A stretch of DNA of 64,000 bases from CP2-2F sp034436355 (GTDB taxonomy: Bacteria > Chloroflexota > Anaerolineae > Aggregatilineales > UBA2796): NCBI GenBank assembly GCA_034436355.1, contig DAOTVQ010000043.1:127606-191605 (forward strand). Reading direction: 5' to 3'. The notes beneath the pieces were generated by a model that saw only the letters and a program-made list of their open reading frames with translations, did no database searches and had not been told where the DNA came from. Shown here piece after piece: positions 51,901 to 60,743 of the stretch; the first letter of the stretch is position 1; the number at the start of each line of letters is the position of its first letter. The translations under genes and the position numbers were made by a program.

Positions 51901-52549
51901 TGACTGGAACGGCGACGGCATCTCGACGGTGGGCATCTACCGTCCCAGCACGGGTGAGTTCTTCCTGAAGGATGAAAACACTTTCGGCGCGCCGGTTGTC
52001 TATAACTTCACGTTGGGCAATCCGGGTGATGTGCCGTTTGTGGGCGATTGGGATGGCGATGGCAACGATGGCGTCGGCGTCTACCGCCCCAGCACTGGGC
52101 AACTGTTCCTCAAGAACACACTTAGCACGGGCTTTGCCGACTTTGCCATGCTGTTCGGCGATCCGAACGACCTGCCCGTTGGCGGTGACTGGGACGGCAA
52201 TAGCTTTGATTCACCCGGCGTCTACCGTCCGAGCGAAGGGCGCTACTTCCTGACCAATCAGGTGTGCAACGCCTGCGTGCCAACTGCCAACTACGACTTC
52301 TACTTCGGCAATCCCGGCGATGTGCCATTCGCAGGTGACTGGAACGCCAACGGTACGGATGGCGTCGGTGTGTACCGTCCAAGCAACGGCATCACCTACA
52401 TCACCAGCACGCTGGCAACCGGCTTTGCCGATACAGACTTCATCTTTGGGATCGCCAATGATGCGCCGATTGCCGGTGTATGGCAGTTGCCAGCACCCGA
52501 TCAACCGAACGCACCAGAGGTTGCACCAACCTTCGTGCCGCGCCAATAG
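48965..52549 (+). CDS. Secreted endonuclease/exonuclease/phosphatase-family nuclease
   Basis: A 1,194-residue exported enzyme (ExeM/NucH type). A signal peptide (to about 36) precedes a beta-sandwich of autotransporter or PEP-type character, an Ig-like Big_5 domain (residues ~245-355), an OB-fold DNA-binding domain (~365-500) and the catalytic domain with VASFNVLNYF (~623), LMEMEND (~675), IVVNHFKSKG-like VVNHFKSKG, IIGDLNSY (~822) and SSDHDPV (~919). From ~935 five ~50-residue FG-GAP/VCBS-like repeats (GDWNGDG, GVYRPS) form a probable calcium-binding propeller. It starts at TTG with GGAG eight bases upstream. Likely role: extracellular DNA breakdown for nutrients. No C-terminal anchor is seen. 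Confidence 0.88.
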   Translation: MFSLLGSHGLRRLLIVALVCAALLPLAFNGQPSAQAAGSVSLTVLDTAYTQDFDTLANSGTSGTTPNGWWFLETGTNANTTYAANDGSSNSGNTYSYGTGTSTERAFGALRSGSLVPTIGAQFTNNTGSTITDLAISYRGEHWRIGVTSRNAADRLDFQYSTNATALDNGTWVDVDALDYESTVISGTAGALNGNANFTNISHTVTGLNIPNGATFWIRWTDFDIASSDDGLAVDDFSLTPSSNVVDNPPNVTSTVPTDGASNVALNTTITINFNEEVTFSASSFTLSCNSTPQPFTVSSSPATSAVITPNANLPTSANCTVVALASGIVDTDGTPDNMAADYTFSFSTASANACGDPFTPIYTIQGSGMTSPLAGNTVSTEGVVTGLFNGSGQFSGFFIQDAVGDSDPTTSDGVFVFDNGNLLPSGTAVGDKVRVSGTVVEFTSSGIQETQLGTLTQVLNCGAATAILPTQVNLPFASSTYLERYEGMLITLPQNLYVTEVFTLARFGEVWLSSGSRLFQPTQLTTPGAAAVAQQAANNLNRILLDDGSNIQNPDPVIYPAPELSAANTLRVGYTTQNVTGVLGQRFGQYRIQPTAAVSFNASTNPRTAAPGPVNTNGTPNVVVASFNVLNYFNGDGLGGGFPTSRGATNLTEFNRQRAKTIAAITALGADVVGLMEMENDGMGATSSLQDLISGLNDAEGAGTWAAITEPSSPLGTDEIRVAIIYKPAKVTPVGAAMTDLNSVFSRPPLAQTFQTANGGKFSVVVNHFKSKGCGGATGLNLDQGDGQSCFNQLRTQQATQLLAFISTVQTAAGDDDMLIIGDLNSYAQEDPIAVLLTAGYTDQLATLIGYSSAYSYVFQGQSGYLDYALTNSTLSPQVTGVAEWDINGSEPIALDYNLEFKSAGQQVSFYAPNAYRSSDHDPVIIGLNISAPPIAAPDTIGVFRPTDANFYLRNSNTTGFADIQFLFGTGTDLPVAGDWNGDGISTVGIYRPSTGEFFLKDENTFGAPVVYNFTLGNPGDVPFVGDWDGDGNDGVGVYRPSTGQLFLKNTLSTGFADFAMLFGDPNDLPVGGDWDGNSFDSPGVYRPSEGRYFLTNQVCNACVPTANYDFYFGNPGDVPFAGDWNANGTDGVGVYRPSNGITYITSTLATGFADTDFIFGIANDAPIAGVWQLPAPDQPNAPEVAPTFVPRQ

Positions 52550-52564
52550 GCTTAAGCACACAGC

Positions 52565-52597
52565 GCGGGCAGATCGTCATGATCTGCCCGCTTTTTT
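52565..52597 (+). terminator. Rho-independent terminator of the nuclease gene
   Basis: GCGGGCAGATC and GATCTGCCCGC, a perfect 11-base stem with a 5-base loop, followed by six Ts. Confidence 0.92.
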
Positions 52598-52617
52598 GTC
52601 GCTATGCCGCGTATGTG

Positions 52618-54426
52618 CTACGGCACTTGCGGCGTCAGGCTGAACTCGATGCGTGGATTTGCCCACAGCACATGCCCACACGACAGCGGCTCAGGCGTTT
52701 CCAGCTCGTAGAGCAGCGTGAAAGCGCGCCCGCGTAGATTGGTAAGGTCAATGGCGAATGGTACAAGGTCGGTGCTGGCGGTTTGCTCAATGGCGATGCG
52801 CTGTGTCTGCCCGTCGTCCACGATTAGACGCGCCTGAATGCTTTGTTCGGCGCACGCGACCTCAAGGCTGAGCGCGCCGCGCAGCGTGAAGTGATAATCG
52901 GGCAGGTCGGGCAGTTCAAGCGATTGGGCAAGGCGCACCGTGTGCTGGAAAAGGACGTATTGGGCAGTGCCAGCCAGCACCGTAGCCTTTGCTTCACGTT
53001 CAGGTTCATTAAAAACCTTTGAAGTATGCAGAACAGGCAGGAAATGCAGGGCAAGTAACACCGGTTGCTGTTCAACCAACTTGAATGGACCAATCTTGAG
53101 TTCCGCGAACCCAAGCGCATTTCTGTGGATCATTTCTATTGGAATCAAGTGGAAGATCGAGCAGTTATTATTACCAATTAGGGCAGTCAATGGACATTCA
53201 CGCGGGGATGTTACGTTCTCGTCAAGGCGCATAAGCGGGGCAACAACATGCAACAAGGCAATTAAGGTAAAGACAATCTGTGCACACAGCACACAGGCAA
53301 TAAACAGGATGTTTGCTGTACGCAATAAACCACGGGACTTCTGAATAACACACAGACTCAGGATGAAACCACCAATCCAAAACATCATCGCTACAGGCGT
53401 GTGATAGTCGAGATGCAGTACGAAATCAATGTAAACCTCAAACCGTCCTATGCTGGTCGCAAGGGCAAAACCAAGTCCCCACAGAATCAGCGCTGCAATC
53501 ATTATCAGTTTGGCGTAGTGCAAGCGCCGCAGCAAAAAGTGTGCATTGATCACCACAAAAAGGCACCCAATGGCAAAAGTGAGTAGAGCAAAATCTTTGG
53601 CGGATGGCGGTAACACACCATAACGCAAGGCGGGTGGCGTTAGTTGCACTGCACCCAAATGCAATGCCACAAAGTAGGCGTTCTCAAATGGTGAGAGTGT
53701 AATTTGAGTGTAGCCATGGCGATCACTTAAAAAAACTACTATAAAGCAAAAGACAGCCGCAGCACCAAATAATGCCAAGCGCAGCAGATGGCGCTCACCG
53801 CGTACCCACCACACCAAACCAACAACACCAAAAGCAAGGATGCCTGCACTATTTGAAAATGCTGCCAATGTGCAGAACAAAGTGAGCAATACTGCAAGTC
53901 GCCAACCAATTTTGATTCGATCAGCGAAGCTGACACCGAGTAAAGTCAACAAGATGCCCAATTGCCATAAATTCATAAAACCCCATGTCCAGCCTTGCAA
54001 CCAACGCCCTGTAAAGACCATTGCTGCTAGTGGGATCAACCCCAACCAGAACAAGCGCGGTGTTTCTTGTCCAAGTTGCCGCTTCATAATCAGCGCCAAC
54101 AAGCTGAAATTTATAATGAGCAAGGCGGCTGTAACGAGCATCTCAAAGCGCGGATCGTAACGAAACAATACTGTATTCAGCGCTGTGAGCGCAAAAGTGA
54201 TCGGTAGGCGATGACCATTGTAGTTAGTGAAAATATCGCTCAGTGTGAGGCTGCCTTGTGCAGTTTTGAGAGCAATTGCGCTATTCATACGCTCATGCCA
54301 TTCATCAAGTGCAGGTGTTGTACTAGCATAGCCGCCTATTGCAGCCAACACCAACGCCACATGCAGCGCAATAATGCCGATCACCACACCCTTCAGCCAA
54401 ATCGGCACGCGCTTTGCAGTTCTCAT
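52618..54426 (-). CDS. Polytopic membrane protein, possible glycosyltransferase-C type
   Basis: A 602-residue protein with about 11 membrane helices between residues 10 and 410 and an outward beta-rich domain of some 170 residues at the C terminus. After the first helix comes DEWHERM with an acidic pair and later FTNYNGHRLPITF, in the place where GT-C glycosyltransferases carry their acidic catalytic residues. I do not recognise a named family. It is followed on its upstream side by a methyltransferase and a polyprenol-phosphate-type GT2, so a role in moving or attaching lipid-linked sugars is plausible. Confidence 0.6.
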   Translation of the reverse strand: MRTAKRVPIWLKGVVIGIIALHVALVLAAIGGYASTTPALDEWHERMNSAIALKTAQGSLTLSDIFTNYNGHRLPITFALTALNTVLFRYDPRFEMLVTAALLIINFSLLALIMKRQLGQETPRLFWLGLIPLAAMVFTGRWLQGWTWGFMNLWQLGILLTLLGVSFADRIKIGWRLAVLLTLFCTLAAFSNSAGILAFGVVGLVWWVRGERHLLRLALFGAAAVFCFIVVFLSDRHGYTQITLSPFENAYFVALHLGAVQLTPPALRYGVLPPSAKDFALLTFAIGCLFVVINAHFLLRRLHYAKLIMIAALILWGLGFALATSIGRFEVYIDFVLHLDYHTPVAMMFWIGGFILSLCVIQKSRGLLRTANILFIACVLCAQIVFTLIALLHVVAPLMRLDENVTSPRECPLTALIGNNNCSIFHLIPIEMIHRNALGFAELKIGPFKLVEQQPVLLALHFLPVLHTSKVFNEPEREAKATVLAGTAQYVLFQHTVRLAQSLELPDLPDYHFTLRGALSLEVACAEQSIQARLIVDDGQTQRIAIEQTASTDLVPFAIDLTNLRGRAFTLLYELETPEPLSCGHVLWANPRIEFSLTPQVP

Positions 54427-54439
54427 GTTAGTCTATGCC

Positions 54440-55111
54440 TCACGGTTTGCGAGCAACTACGAATGTTTGTTTACCAAGCAGCCACTGAGCAGGTGGAAAC
54501 AACAAATAGAGCCGCACCAAAAGCGGCGCACGCGGCAGACGGCTGCGCGTGGTATAGGGCAAAAAGCGCACGCGCATCACTTCAATCGGCATCTCGACCA
54601 GTTCCAGTGCCTCTGCCAGCGTATGTTGCGTCAGCGGCAGCAGGTGGTCAATAAAATCCCAGTAGGCGCCGTTTAACAGGCGGATATTCGGCTGCAAGAT
54701 GAGCAACTTGCCGCCGCGCTTCAGCACACGCCGAATCTCGGTGAGCGTTGCCAAAAAAGCGCCTTTGTCGGGCAGGTGTTCAAAGAAGTTGCTCACAAAG
54801 ACCACATCCACACTCTCAGACTCGACTTCCGACATGGCGTGGCTGTAGGCAAGCACGATTCGCACATCAGGTGCGGCGTGTTGGCGCACATCTTCGTTCA
54901 AATCCACTGCGATTTTTGCATCCGCCTGAATGTGGTTGATAAACTCGCAATTGCCGGCGGCAAGGTCTAGCACGGTGGCGTTCGGTGCGATGTAGCGCTG
55001 AAAGAAGTGGCGGCACAGCACTTCCCACAGCGCATTGCGCGACTCGTACTCAGCACGGCTGAAGCGCTGGCGGTAGATGTCTTTTAAGCGGGTTGGGTCG
55101 AAGGTTTCCAA
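54440..55111 (-). CDS. SAM-dependent methyltransferase
   Basis: A 223-residue class I methyltransferase. SAM-binding motif I is TVLDLAAGNCEFINHI near residue 45; DVVFVSNFFEHLPDKGAFLATL and VLKRGGKLLILQPNI are the later strands. It likely acts on a small molecule or lipid-linked sugar. It lies 6 bases after the GT2 gene in one operon with the polytopic protein downstream. Confidence 0.88.
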   Translation of the reverse strand: METFDPTRLKDIYRQRFSRAEYESRNALWEVLCRHFFQRYIAPNATVLDLAAGNCEFINHIQADAKIAVDLNEDVRQHAAPDVRIVLAYSHAMSEVESESVDVVFVSNFFEHLPDKGAFLATLTEIRRVLKRGGKLLILQPNIRLLNGAYWDFIDHLLPLTQHTLAEALELVEMPIEVMRVRFLPYTTRSRLPRAPLLVRLYLLFPPAQWLLGKQTFVVARKP

Positions 55112-55117
55112 GTCAGC

Positions 55118-55915
55118 TTACTCGCTTCCCTCGTTTTGTGCAGAAACAGGTGCTGAAACAAACGGCTGAAAGACTTCCTCAGCGGGGCGGCGCGTGTCAC
55201 GGCGCACGAGCAGCCACTCAAACCAAACTGTCAGCAAGGTATACAGATAGCGGCTGCCCTGCTCGCGTAGCTTGAGCGCTGAGACGCCAACCGTGCGATC
55301 TTGCCACGAAATGGGGATCACCTTGAAGGAATAGCCGCGCACCATTGCTTTCAAAGGCAGTTCGATGGTCATGTTGAAATGTGGCGAGACGAACGGGCGG
55401 CAGCCTTCGATCACATTAGCGCGGTAGCCTTTGAAGGCGTTCGTTGTGTCGTTCAGGCGGAAGCCGAACATCAAGCGGATCACTAAGTTGGCGATGCGGT
55501 TGATGATCAGCTTGAAGCGTGGATAATTGACCACCTTGCTGCCGCGGATGAAGCGCGAGCCAAAGGCGCAATCTGCCTCATCGCGCAGGATGTAGTAGTA
55601 TTTGACCACATCAGCAGGTGAATCCGAAGCATCCGCCATGTAGATGATCACGGCATCGCCCGTGAAATGGTTCAAGCCAAAGGTCACAGCGCGCCCAAAG
55701 CCGTTTCTGCCTGTGTTCCGCAGCACACGCAAGCGCGGATCACGGGCGTGTTCAGCCGCCACCACCTCATAGGTGCGGTCGCGGCTGCCGTCATCAATCA
55801 CAAGGATTTCAAAGGTGCGGATACCAGCCTCATCAAGGTGATCGCGCAGGGCAGTGATCGTCTGCCCGATAATGCCTTCTTCATTGCGCGCTGGTATAAC
55901 AATCGAAAGTTTCAT
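55118..55915 (-). CDS. Glycosyltransferase family 2, polyprenol-phosphate type
   Basis: A 265-residue GT2 enzyme with KLSIVIPARNEEGIIGQTI, ILVIDDGSRDRT, VIIYMADASDSPADVVKYY (metal-binding DAS) and FGSRFIRGSKV, like dolichol- or undecaprenol-phosphate glucose/mannose synthases. ADASDSPAD replaces the more common DADLQHPPE form. It makes a lipid-linked sugar that the polytopic protein in the same operon may use. Confidence 0.9.
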   Translation of the reverse strand: MKLSIVIPARNEEGIIGQTITALRDHLDEAGIRTFEILVIDDGSRDRTYEVVAAEHARDPRLRVLRNTGRNGFGRAVTFGLNHFTGDAVIIYMADASDSPADVVKYYYILRDEADCAFGSRFIRGSKVVNYPRFKLIINRIANLVIRLMFGFRLNDTTNAFKGYRANVIEGCRPFVSPHFNMTIELPLKAMVRGYSFKVIPISWQDRTVGVSALKLREQGSRYLYTLLTVWFEWLLVRRDTRRPAEEVFQPFVSAPVSAQNEGSE

Positions 55916-56096
55916 GATAATGCCTCAGCTATACGCCTCTGCTAACTATACCACCAGATGGGTTGTACGGTAGGTTTCAGCAAAAGACTGTTAGTATTTT
56001 GTGTTAGGGCAGTGCCGATAGGCTTGAAGGGCTTTGCTTGTTTCGTGAAATTTCATTTGTGAGGATTATCACTCGTCAAAGTATGGGGGGACTGTT

Positions 56097-57005
56097 ATGG
56101 ACTCTTTGCCTTTCACCCAAATGGTAGCGCACTATTTTCCGAAGGCACGGCTGCTAAAGGTGTGGTCATTAAAAGGTGGCACTTCTGCCGCAGTGACAGC
56201 CCTTGAAATGGCTCATGCCAATGGTCAGATTATGCGCCTAGTGGTGCGGCAGCATGGCACGAACGACTTGCTGCGTAATCCGAATGTGGGAACTGATGAA
56301 TATACCCTATTGAACATCCTCCATACGGCAGGGCTGCCCGTTCCCAAGCCTTATTTTGCAGATTCTTCAGGCACATTCTTGCCTTCACCCTATGTTGTGT
56401 TGGAATACATTGTCGGCGAAGCAGCGCCTAGTTCAACGGATATAGCTGCCACCATCGGCAAAATGGCACAGACGCTGGCGCATATTCACCGTGTAGTTGT
56501 GCCGCGCCAAAGTGTGCCATTCCTACCACACTATAATGATGATGTTGCGTGGAGCATATACCACCCTAGCCCTACATTGGCTGAACTTCCTGAACACGAA
56601 CGCCTTTTAGCAACTGTGCAAAGTGTTCACCCGCTGTTATCTGCTAACGCAGAAACAGTGCTGCACGGTGATTATTGGGTGAATAATTTAGTGTGGTTGG
56701 GCGATGATCTGGTAGGGGTGGTAGATTGGGAAGACGCTGCTTACGGCGATCCTGTTGCTGATCTTGCCATCGCTCGCCTAGAGATGCTGTGGGCGTTGGG
56801 TGCAGAGGCAATGCAGCAGTTTACAGCACTGTATCAGGCTGAACAACCAAACCTAAATTTCAGCTATTTGCCTTATTGGGATTTAATGATCATCTTGCGG
56901 CGCATTGGAAGTATTTCTGGCTGGGGACTCGAATATGACCATGCACAACGGCTCTATACCGCCGCGAATTGGTTTGTAGCGCAGGCTTTGGCTGCCATCC
57001 CCTGA
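56097..57005 (+). CDS. Aminoglycoside phosphotransferase-fold kinase
   Basis: A 302-residue APH family protein. Kinase-like motifs: VLEYIVGE hinge, the catalytic loop VLHGDYWVNNLVW (HGD, then Asn) and the metal-binding VGVVDWEDAAYGDPVADLA. Substrates of such proteins include small alcohols, choline, sugars and drugs; none is indicated. A G-rich run (GGGGGGA) serves as ribosome site. The 181-base upstream region holds no further signal I trust. Confidence 0.88.
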   Translation: MDSLPFTQMVAHYFPKARLLKVWSLKGGTSAAVTALEMAHANGQIMRLVVRQHGTNDLLRNPNVGTDEYTLLNILHTAGLPVPKPYFADSSGTFLPSPYVVLEYIVGEAAPSSTDIAATIGKMAQTLAHIHRVVVPRQSVPFLPHYNDDVAWSIYHPSPTLAELPEHERLLATVQSVHPLLSANAETVLHGDYWVNNLVWLGDDLVGVVDWEDAAYGDPVADLAIARLEMLWALGAEAMQQFTALYQAEQPNLNFSYLPYWDLMIILRRIGSISGWGLEYDHAQRLYTAANWFVAQALAAIP

Positions 57006-57051
57006 AAGCGCAATCCGTACCAAAGAGTGATCACCCCTTTAGGGCGAGTCA

Positions 57052-57060
57052 TGGTATAGT
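57052..57060 (+). promoter_or_regulatory. Extended -10 promoter of the aminotransferase operon
   Basis: TGGTATAGT, an extended -10, about 42 bases before the aminotransferase ATG; no convincing -35. GAGGG sits eight bases before the ATG. Confidence 0.5.
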
Positions 57061-57102
57061 ACGTATATCTGCTCTAATTGTCCCAATCTTTGAGGGTTTG
57101 GC

Positions 57103-58287
57103 ATGGCTGTTTATCCGCCTATTCAAGTGAGTTATGATGTTCAGGCATTGCGCGTCACTGAATTTCCTGTAGCACGCGAAACGGTCTATTTGAATCATGC
57201 GGGAATCTCACCGCTGCCGCGCCGCACAGTGGTAGCAATGCAAGAGGCAAACGAGCGCATGATGTTCAATCCTTCCGCCGCCTTTGGCTGGTTTATAGCG
57301 CGTGAGCAGGCAATGCGCGAGAATGCAGCGCGCCTGATCAACGCCACCAGCGCCGATGAGATCGTTGGCGTGCAAAGCACCTCGCTGGCGCTGAACCTTG
57401 CCGCGCAAGCTATGGCATGGCACAGCGGTGATAACGTTGTGCTGTGTGATGTCGAATTTCCAAGCAACGCTTATCCTTGGATGCGCCTTGTGGAGCAGTA
57501 TGGCGTTGAAGTGCGCCTGATCCCTGCCCGTGATGGCGGTCTGCATGTAGAGGCACTGCCGCAAGCAGTTGATGGTAACACACGCCTTGTGGCGGTCAGC
57601 GCAGTGCAATTTTTGAGTGGTCACCGCAGCGATTTGCAGGCAATTGGCGATTTCTGCCACGCGCACAACATCCTCTTTGTGGTGGATGCCATCCAAGCCG
57701 CGGGACACATGCCAATTGATGTGCAGGCGATGCATATCGGCATTCTGGCAGCCGGCGGGCAAAAATCGCTGATGGCGCCGCCCGGACAAGGCTTTATGTA
57801 TGTGCGCGCTGATTTGGCTGAGCAAATGCGCCCAACCTTCGTTGGACCGAACGCCACCGAAGATTGGATTCACTGGCTGAAATACGACCTTACGCCGTTG
57901 GCAAAAGCAGCCCGTTTTAACATGGGAACGCCAAACGTCAGCGGTATTGTTGGCTTGAACGAGAGTCTAGGGCTGCTTCTTGAGCTGGGCATTGCCAACA
58001 TTGATAGCTATGTGACGGCATTGGTGCGCCATGCCCGTGAGCGCTTGCTCTCGCTTGGTTACACTGTGTTGACGCCGACCAATCACGCTGCAATCCTCAC
58101 CTTCCGCGCCGCGCCTGATGATGCTGCCACCGATGCAATTGTGAAAGCGCTTGCCGACCAGCAAATCATAGTCGTCAAGCACTGGGATGCACAAGATAAC
58201 CCTTATATCCGTGCTTCTTTCCATTGTTACAATAACTGGGATGATGTCGAACGCTTGTTGGCTGCCCTTGAGGAGGTGCGCGCATGA
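57103..58287 (+). CDS. Class V aminotransferase (cysteine desulfurase-like fold)
   Basis: A 394-residue PLP enzyme. Signs: YLNHAGISPLPRRTV, DEIVGVQSTSLALNLAA, VVDAIQAAGHMPIDVQ (Asp for the PLP ring) and the Schiff-base lysine in AAGGQKSLMAPPG near residue 221. The C-terminal domain ends ASFHCYNNWDDVERLLAAL, like selenocysteine lyase/isopenicillin epimerase-type members. The substrate is unknown; a cysteine desulfurase is possible but the Cys-loop is not obvious. It overlaps the AAA ATPase by four bases. Confidence 0.88.
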   Translation: MAVYPPIQVSYDVQALRVTEFPVARETVYLNHAGISPLPRRTVVAMQEANERMMFNPSAAFGWFIAREQAMRENAARLINATSADEIVGVQSTSLALNLAAQAMAWHSGDNVVLCDVEFPSNAYPWMRLVEQYGVEVRLIPARDGGLHVEALPQAVDGNTRLVAVSAVQFLSGHRSDLQAIGDFCHAHNILFVVDAIQAAGHMPIDVQAMHIGILAAGGQKSLMAPPGQGFMYVRADLAEQMRPTFVGPNATEDWIHWLKYDLTPLAKAARFNMGTPNVSGIVGLNESLGLLLELGIANIDSYVTALVRHARERLLSLGYTVLTPTNHAAILTFRAAPDDAATDAIVKALADQQIIVVKHWDAQDNPYIRASFHCYNNWDDVERLLAALEEVRA

Positions 58288-59612
58288 CTTCGAGAACACC
58301 ACCGCCTAGTACCAATACGCTGCAACAGCAAGCGCCTTGGGCGCCGCCGCCCATTCGGAATATTGAAGATACGGGCTTAAATCAGGTTGTTATCGCGGAT
58401 CTTGCCCTAAAGGTGATCTACTTTGGCGGTGTGCTGACCGGCACGCGCGTTTCAGAGATTGTCAAACTGCCGTGGGTCGGTGTGTTGGATGGCGTGCTTG
58501 AATTTTTGAAGCGCGAAAAGCTGGTGGAAGTGAAAGGCACCGCCGGCGGCTTGGGCGAGGCAGGCACACAGTTTCAGATCACCGGCGCCGGCTTGGTGAA
58601 GGTGAAAGAAATTCTAGAGCGCAGCCAATACGCTGGTGCTGCACCGGTCACCCTTGAGCAGTATATCAATGCAATGAAGGCACAAAACCGCGGGCGCATT
58701 GCTGCCACGCCAGAAGTGATGAAGCGTGCGCTTGGGCATTTGGTCATCTCTGAAAAGATGTATAGCAAGGTCGGTGCTGCCGTCAACAGCGGCAAGTCTA
58801 TGTTCCTATATGGTGCGCCGGGCAATGGTAAAACAACTATCTCGGAAGCGGTTGGGCGCGTGGTGCTTGGCAACGATATTTGGATTCCCTACGCCATTGA
58901 CGTAGACGGGCAGGTCATCCGCATCTTTGATAATGTGAACCATGAGGTGACCGAGACCGCTGAGGCAGATATGCCGGCGCGGCAGGTTGGCGTGAAGCGC
59001 GATCCGCGCTGGATACGCATTCGCCGTCCGGTGATCATTGTGGGCGGTGAGTTGACGCTTGACGGACTCGATCTGATCTACGACCCGATCAACAAGTTCT
59101 ATGAAGCACCTTACCAAATGAAGTGCAACGGTGGCATGTTCCTGATTGACGACTTCGGTCGCCAGCAGGTGCGCCCACGTGATCTGCTGAACCGCTGGAT
59201 TGTGCCGCTGGAAAAGGCGATAGACTACCTAACGCTTGCCACTGGGCGCAAGATCGAAATTCCGTTCAATGTGCTGATTGTGTTCAGCACCAACATTGAT
59301 CCGTCCGATCTGGTGGATGAGGCATTCTTGCGCCGCATTCGCCACAAGATCGAAGTAGGCGACCCAACACCACAAGAGTTTGTGGAGATTTTTAAGCGCG
59401 CTTGTCAGGCGAAGCGCGTGCCTTACGATGAGAACGGTTTGCGCTACCTGATTCAAGAATGGTACATCAAGAAAGAGCGCCCGTTTAGATCGGTGCATCC
59501 GCGTGATATTCTCGATCAACTCTTGGATATTGCGCGCTACCTGAACCGCCCGCCTGCACTGCAACCCGATTTAATTGATATGGCGTGTGACTCGTACTTT
59601 GTGCAGCTATAA
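58284..59612 (+). CDS. AAA+ ATPase with N-terminal winged-helix-like region
   Basis: A 442-residue ATPase. Residues 30-130 contain LPWVGVLDGVLEFLKREKL and an ITGAG segment resembling a winged helix. The AAA core has Walker A LYGAPGNGKTTISEAV near 178, Walker B GGMFLIDDFGRQQ near 286, then a sensor VFSTNIDPSDLVDEAFLRR (sensor and Arg finger region) and FRSVHPRDILDQLLDIA. I know such proteins as ATPases of uncertain function in Chloroflexota and other monoderm-like groups, sometimes near pilus genes. It overlaps the aminotransferase start-to-stop and the propeller gene. Confidence 0.78.
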   Translation: MTSRTPPPSTNTLQQQAPWAPPPIRNIEDTGLNQVVIADLALKVIYFGGVLTGTRVSEIVKLPWVGVLDGVLEFLKREKLVEVKGTAGGLGEAGTQFQITGAGLVKVKEILERSQYAGAAPVTLEQYINAMKAQNRGRIAATPEVMKRALGHLVISEKMYSKVGAAVNSGKSMFLYGAPGNGKTTISEAVGRVVLGNDIWIPYAIDVDGQVIRIFDNVNHEVTETAEADMPARQVGVKRDPRWIRIRRPVIIVGGELTLDGLDLIYDPINKFYEAPYQMKCNGGMFLIDDFGRQQVRPRDLLNRWIVPLEKAIDYLTLATGRKIEIPFNVLIVFSTNIDPSDLVDEAFLRRIRHKIEVGDPTPQEFVEIFKRACQAKRVPYDENGLRYLIQEWYIKKERPFRSVHPRDILDQLLDIARYLNRPPALQPDLIDMACDSYFVQL

Positions 59613-60657
59613 AGTCCCTTCAACGCCGCCGCGTGCGGCACACAGGTTGAGATTGTTCAGCCTTGCACTGCTGATCGGCTGCCTGCTGCTGATCGGCAGG
59701 GCTGTGGCTGCCCAAGAACCTACCGAACAGCCGCCAACACCCACGCGCACCCCTGATCCACGCGCCACCTACTGGACGCCGCCACCCATGCCCTTTGCCA
59801 TTGGTGTGCAGCAAGTGGTGCGCCTCACCACCCTCGATTTCAGCACGCTTGGCATTGGCAGCATCGCCGCTGATGCCGAAGGCAACCTCTACCTTGGCGA
59901 TGGACGCCAAACTGTGTTGGTGTTATCGCCCGAACTGCGCGAGGTGCGCCGCCTAACCGTTTCGCAGCCTTTCGCGCTTGCCATCACGCAGCGCGGCGAT
60001 CTGATTGTTGGACAGCGCATCCAGGCAACCCTCAGCCGTTATAGGCTAGATGGGACATTGATCAGCCGCCTGTGGGAGCAGTCGGAAGCACTCTTAGATG
60101 CCTTCACCATCGCGCCTAACGGTGATTTCTACATCCTATGGACGCGCACCAATCCGCCCGCCATCACCTACTTCACGCGCCTAAACGCAGCAGGGCAGCT
60201 TTTGCTAACCCGCGAATTTGGCAAGCCGCGTCAAACAACGGACGCGGTACATGGCATTGCCGTTACGCCGAATGGTGAGCTAAACGTGCTGCTGACGGGC
60301 TACGACTTTTCGGATATGTTTGGGGCAACGCATCTCCTGCTCAGTGCCGAGGGCGATTTGCTGCTGAACCGTCCGCCGCTGCCTGTTTTGCGCCCAATGC
60401 AGCCGCCTGCCGTGCCGCTGCGCTTGCCTAACGGCGAGTTGGTCGTGCATAGCAGCGCCTACATCTATTGGTGGAGCGCTGAAGGGCAACTACGTGCCTC
60501 GCTCTTTACTGATGCAGTGCGAGCAGGCTTTCCGTCGCCCGTCCTGGCGCGTCGGGCAGGGCTTGCCGCGCAGCCTGATGGCAAGGCGCTTTATGTGGCA
60601 GAAATGCTGAACGATGGTAGTTTAGGCGTGGCTGTCATCACTTTACAGCAGCGCTGA
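59575..60657 (+). CDS. Exported beta-propeller-like protein
   Basis: Up to 360 residues. A hydrophobic signal (LFSLALLIGCLLLIGRAVAAQ) is followed by a Pro/Thr linker (PTPTRTPDP) and NHL/WD-like strands with repeated GD-L or GELVV turns (GNLYLGD, GDLIVGQR, GDFYILW, GELNVLL). The start is uncertain: TTG at 59575, GTG at 59587 or later TTGs before the signal are all possible, and the first overlaps the ATPase stop. It closes the aminotransferase-ATPase operon. Ligand unknown. Confidence 0.7.
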   Translation: MIWRVTRTLCSYKVPSTPPRAAHRLRLFSLALLIGCLLLIGRAVAAQEPTEQPPTPTRTPDPRATYWTPPPMPFAIGVQQVVRLTTLDFSTLGIGSIAADAEGNLYLGDGRQTVLVLSPELREVRRLTVSQPFALAITQRGDLIVGQRIQATLSRYRLDGTLISRLWEQSEALLDAFTIAPNGDFYILWTRTNPPAITYFTRLNAAGQLLLTREFGKPRQTTDAVHGIAVTPNGELNVLLTGYDFSDMFGATHLLLSAEGDLLLNRPPLPVLRPMQPPAVPLRLPNGELVVHSSAYIYWWSAEGQLRASLFTDAVRAGFPSPVLARRAGLAAQPDGKALYVAEMLNDGSLGVAVITLQQR

Positions 60658-60743
60658 ACAGCCGCTTGTAGAGCGCATAGTGTACATTGCACAGGCAAAA
60701 TAGTTACAGCCTATAGCATTTTTCCAACTTAGGATTAGCAAAA

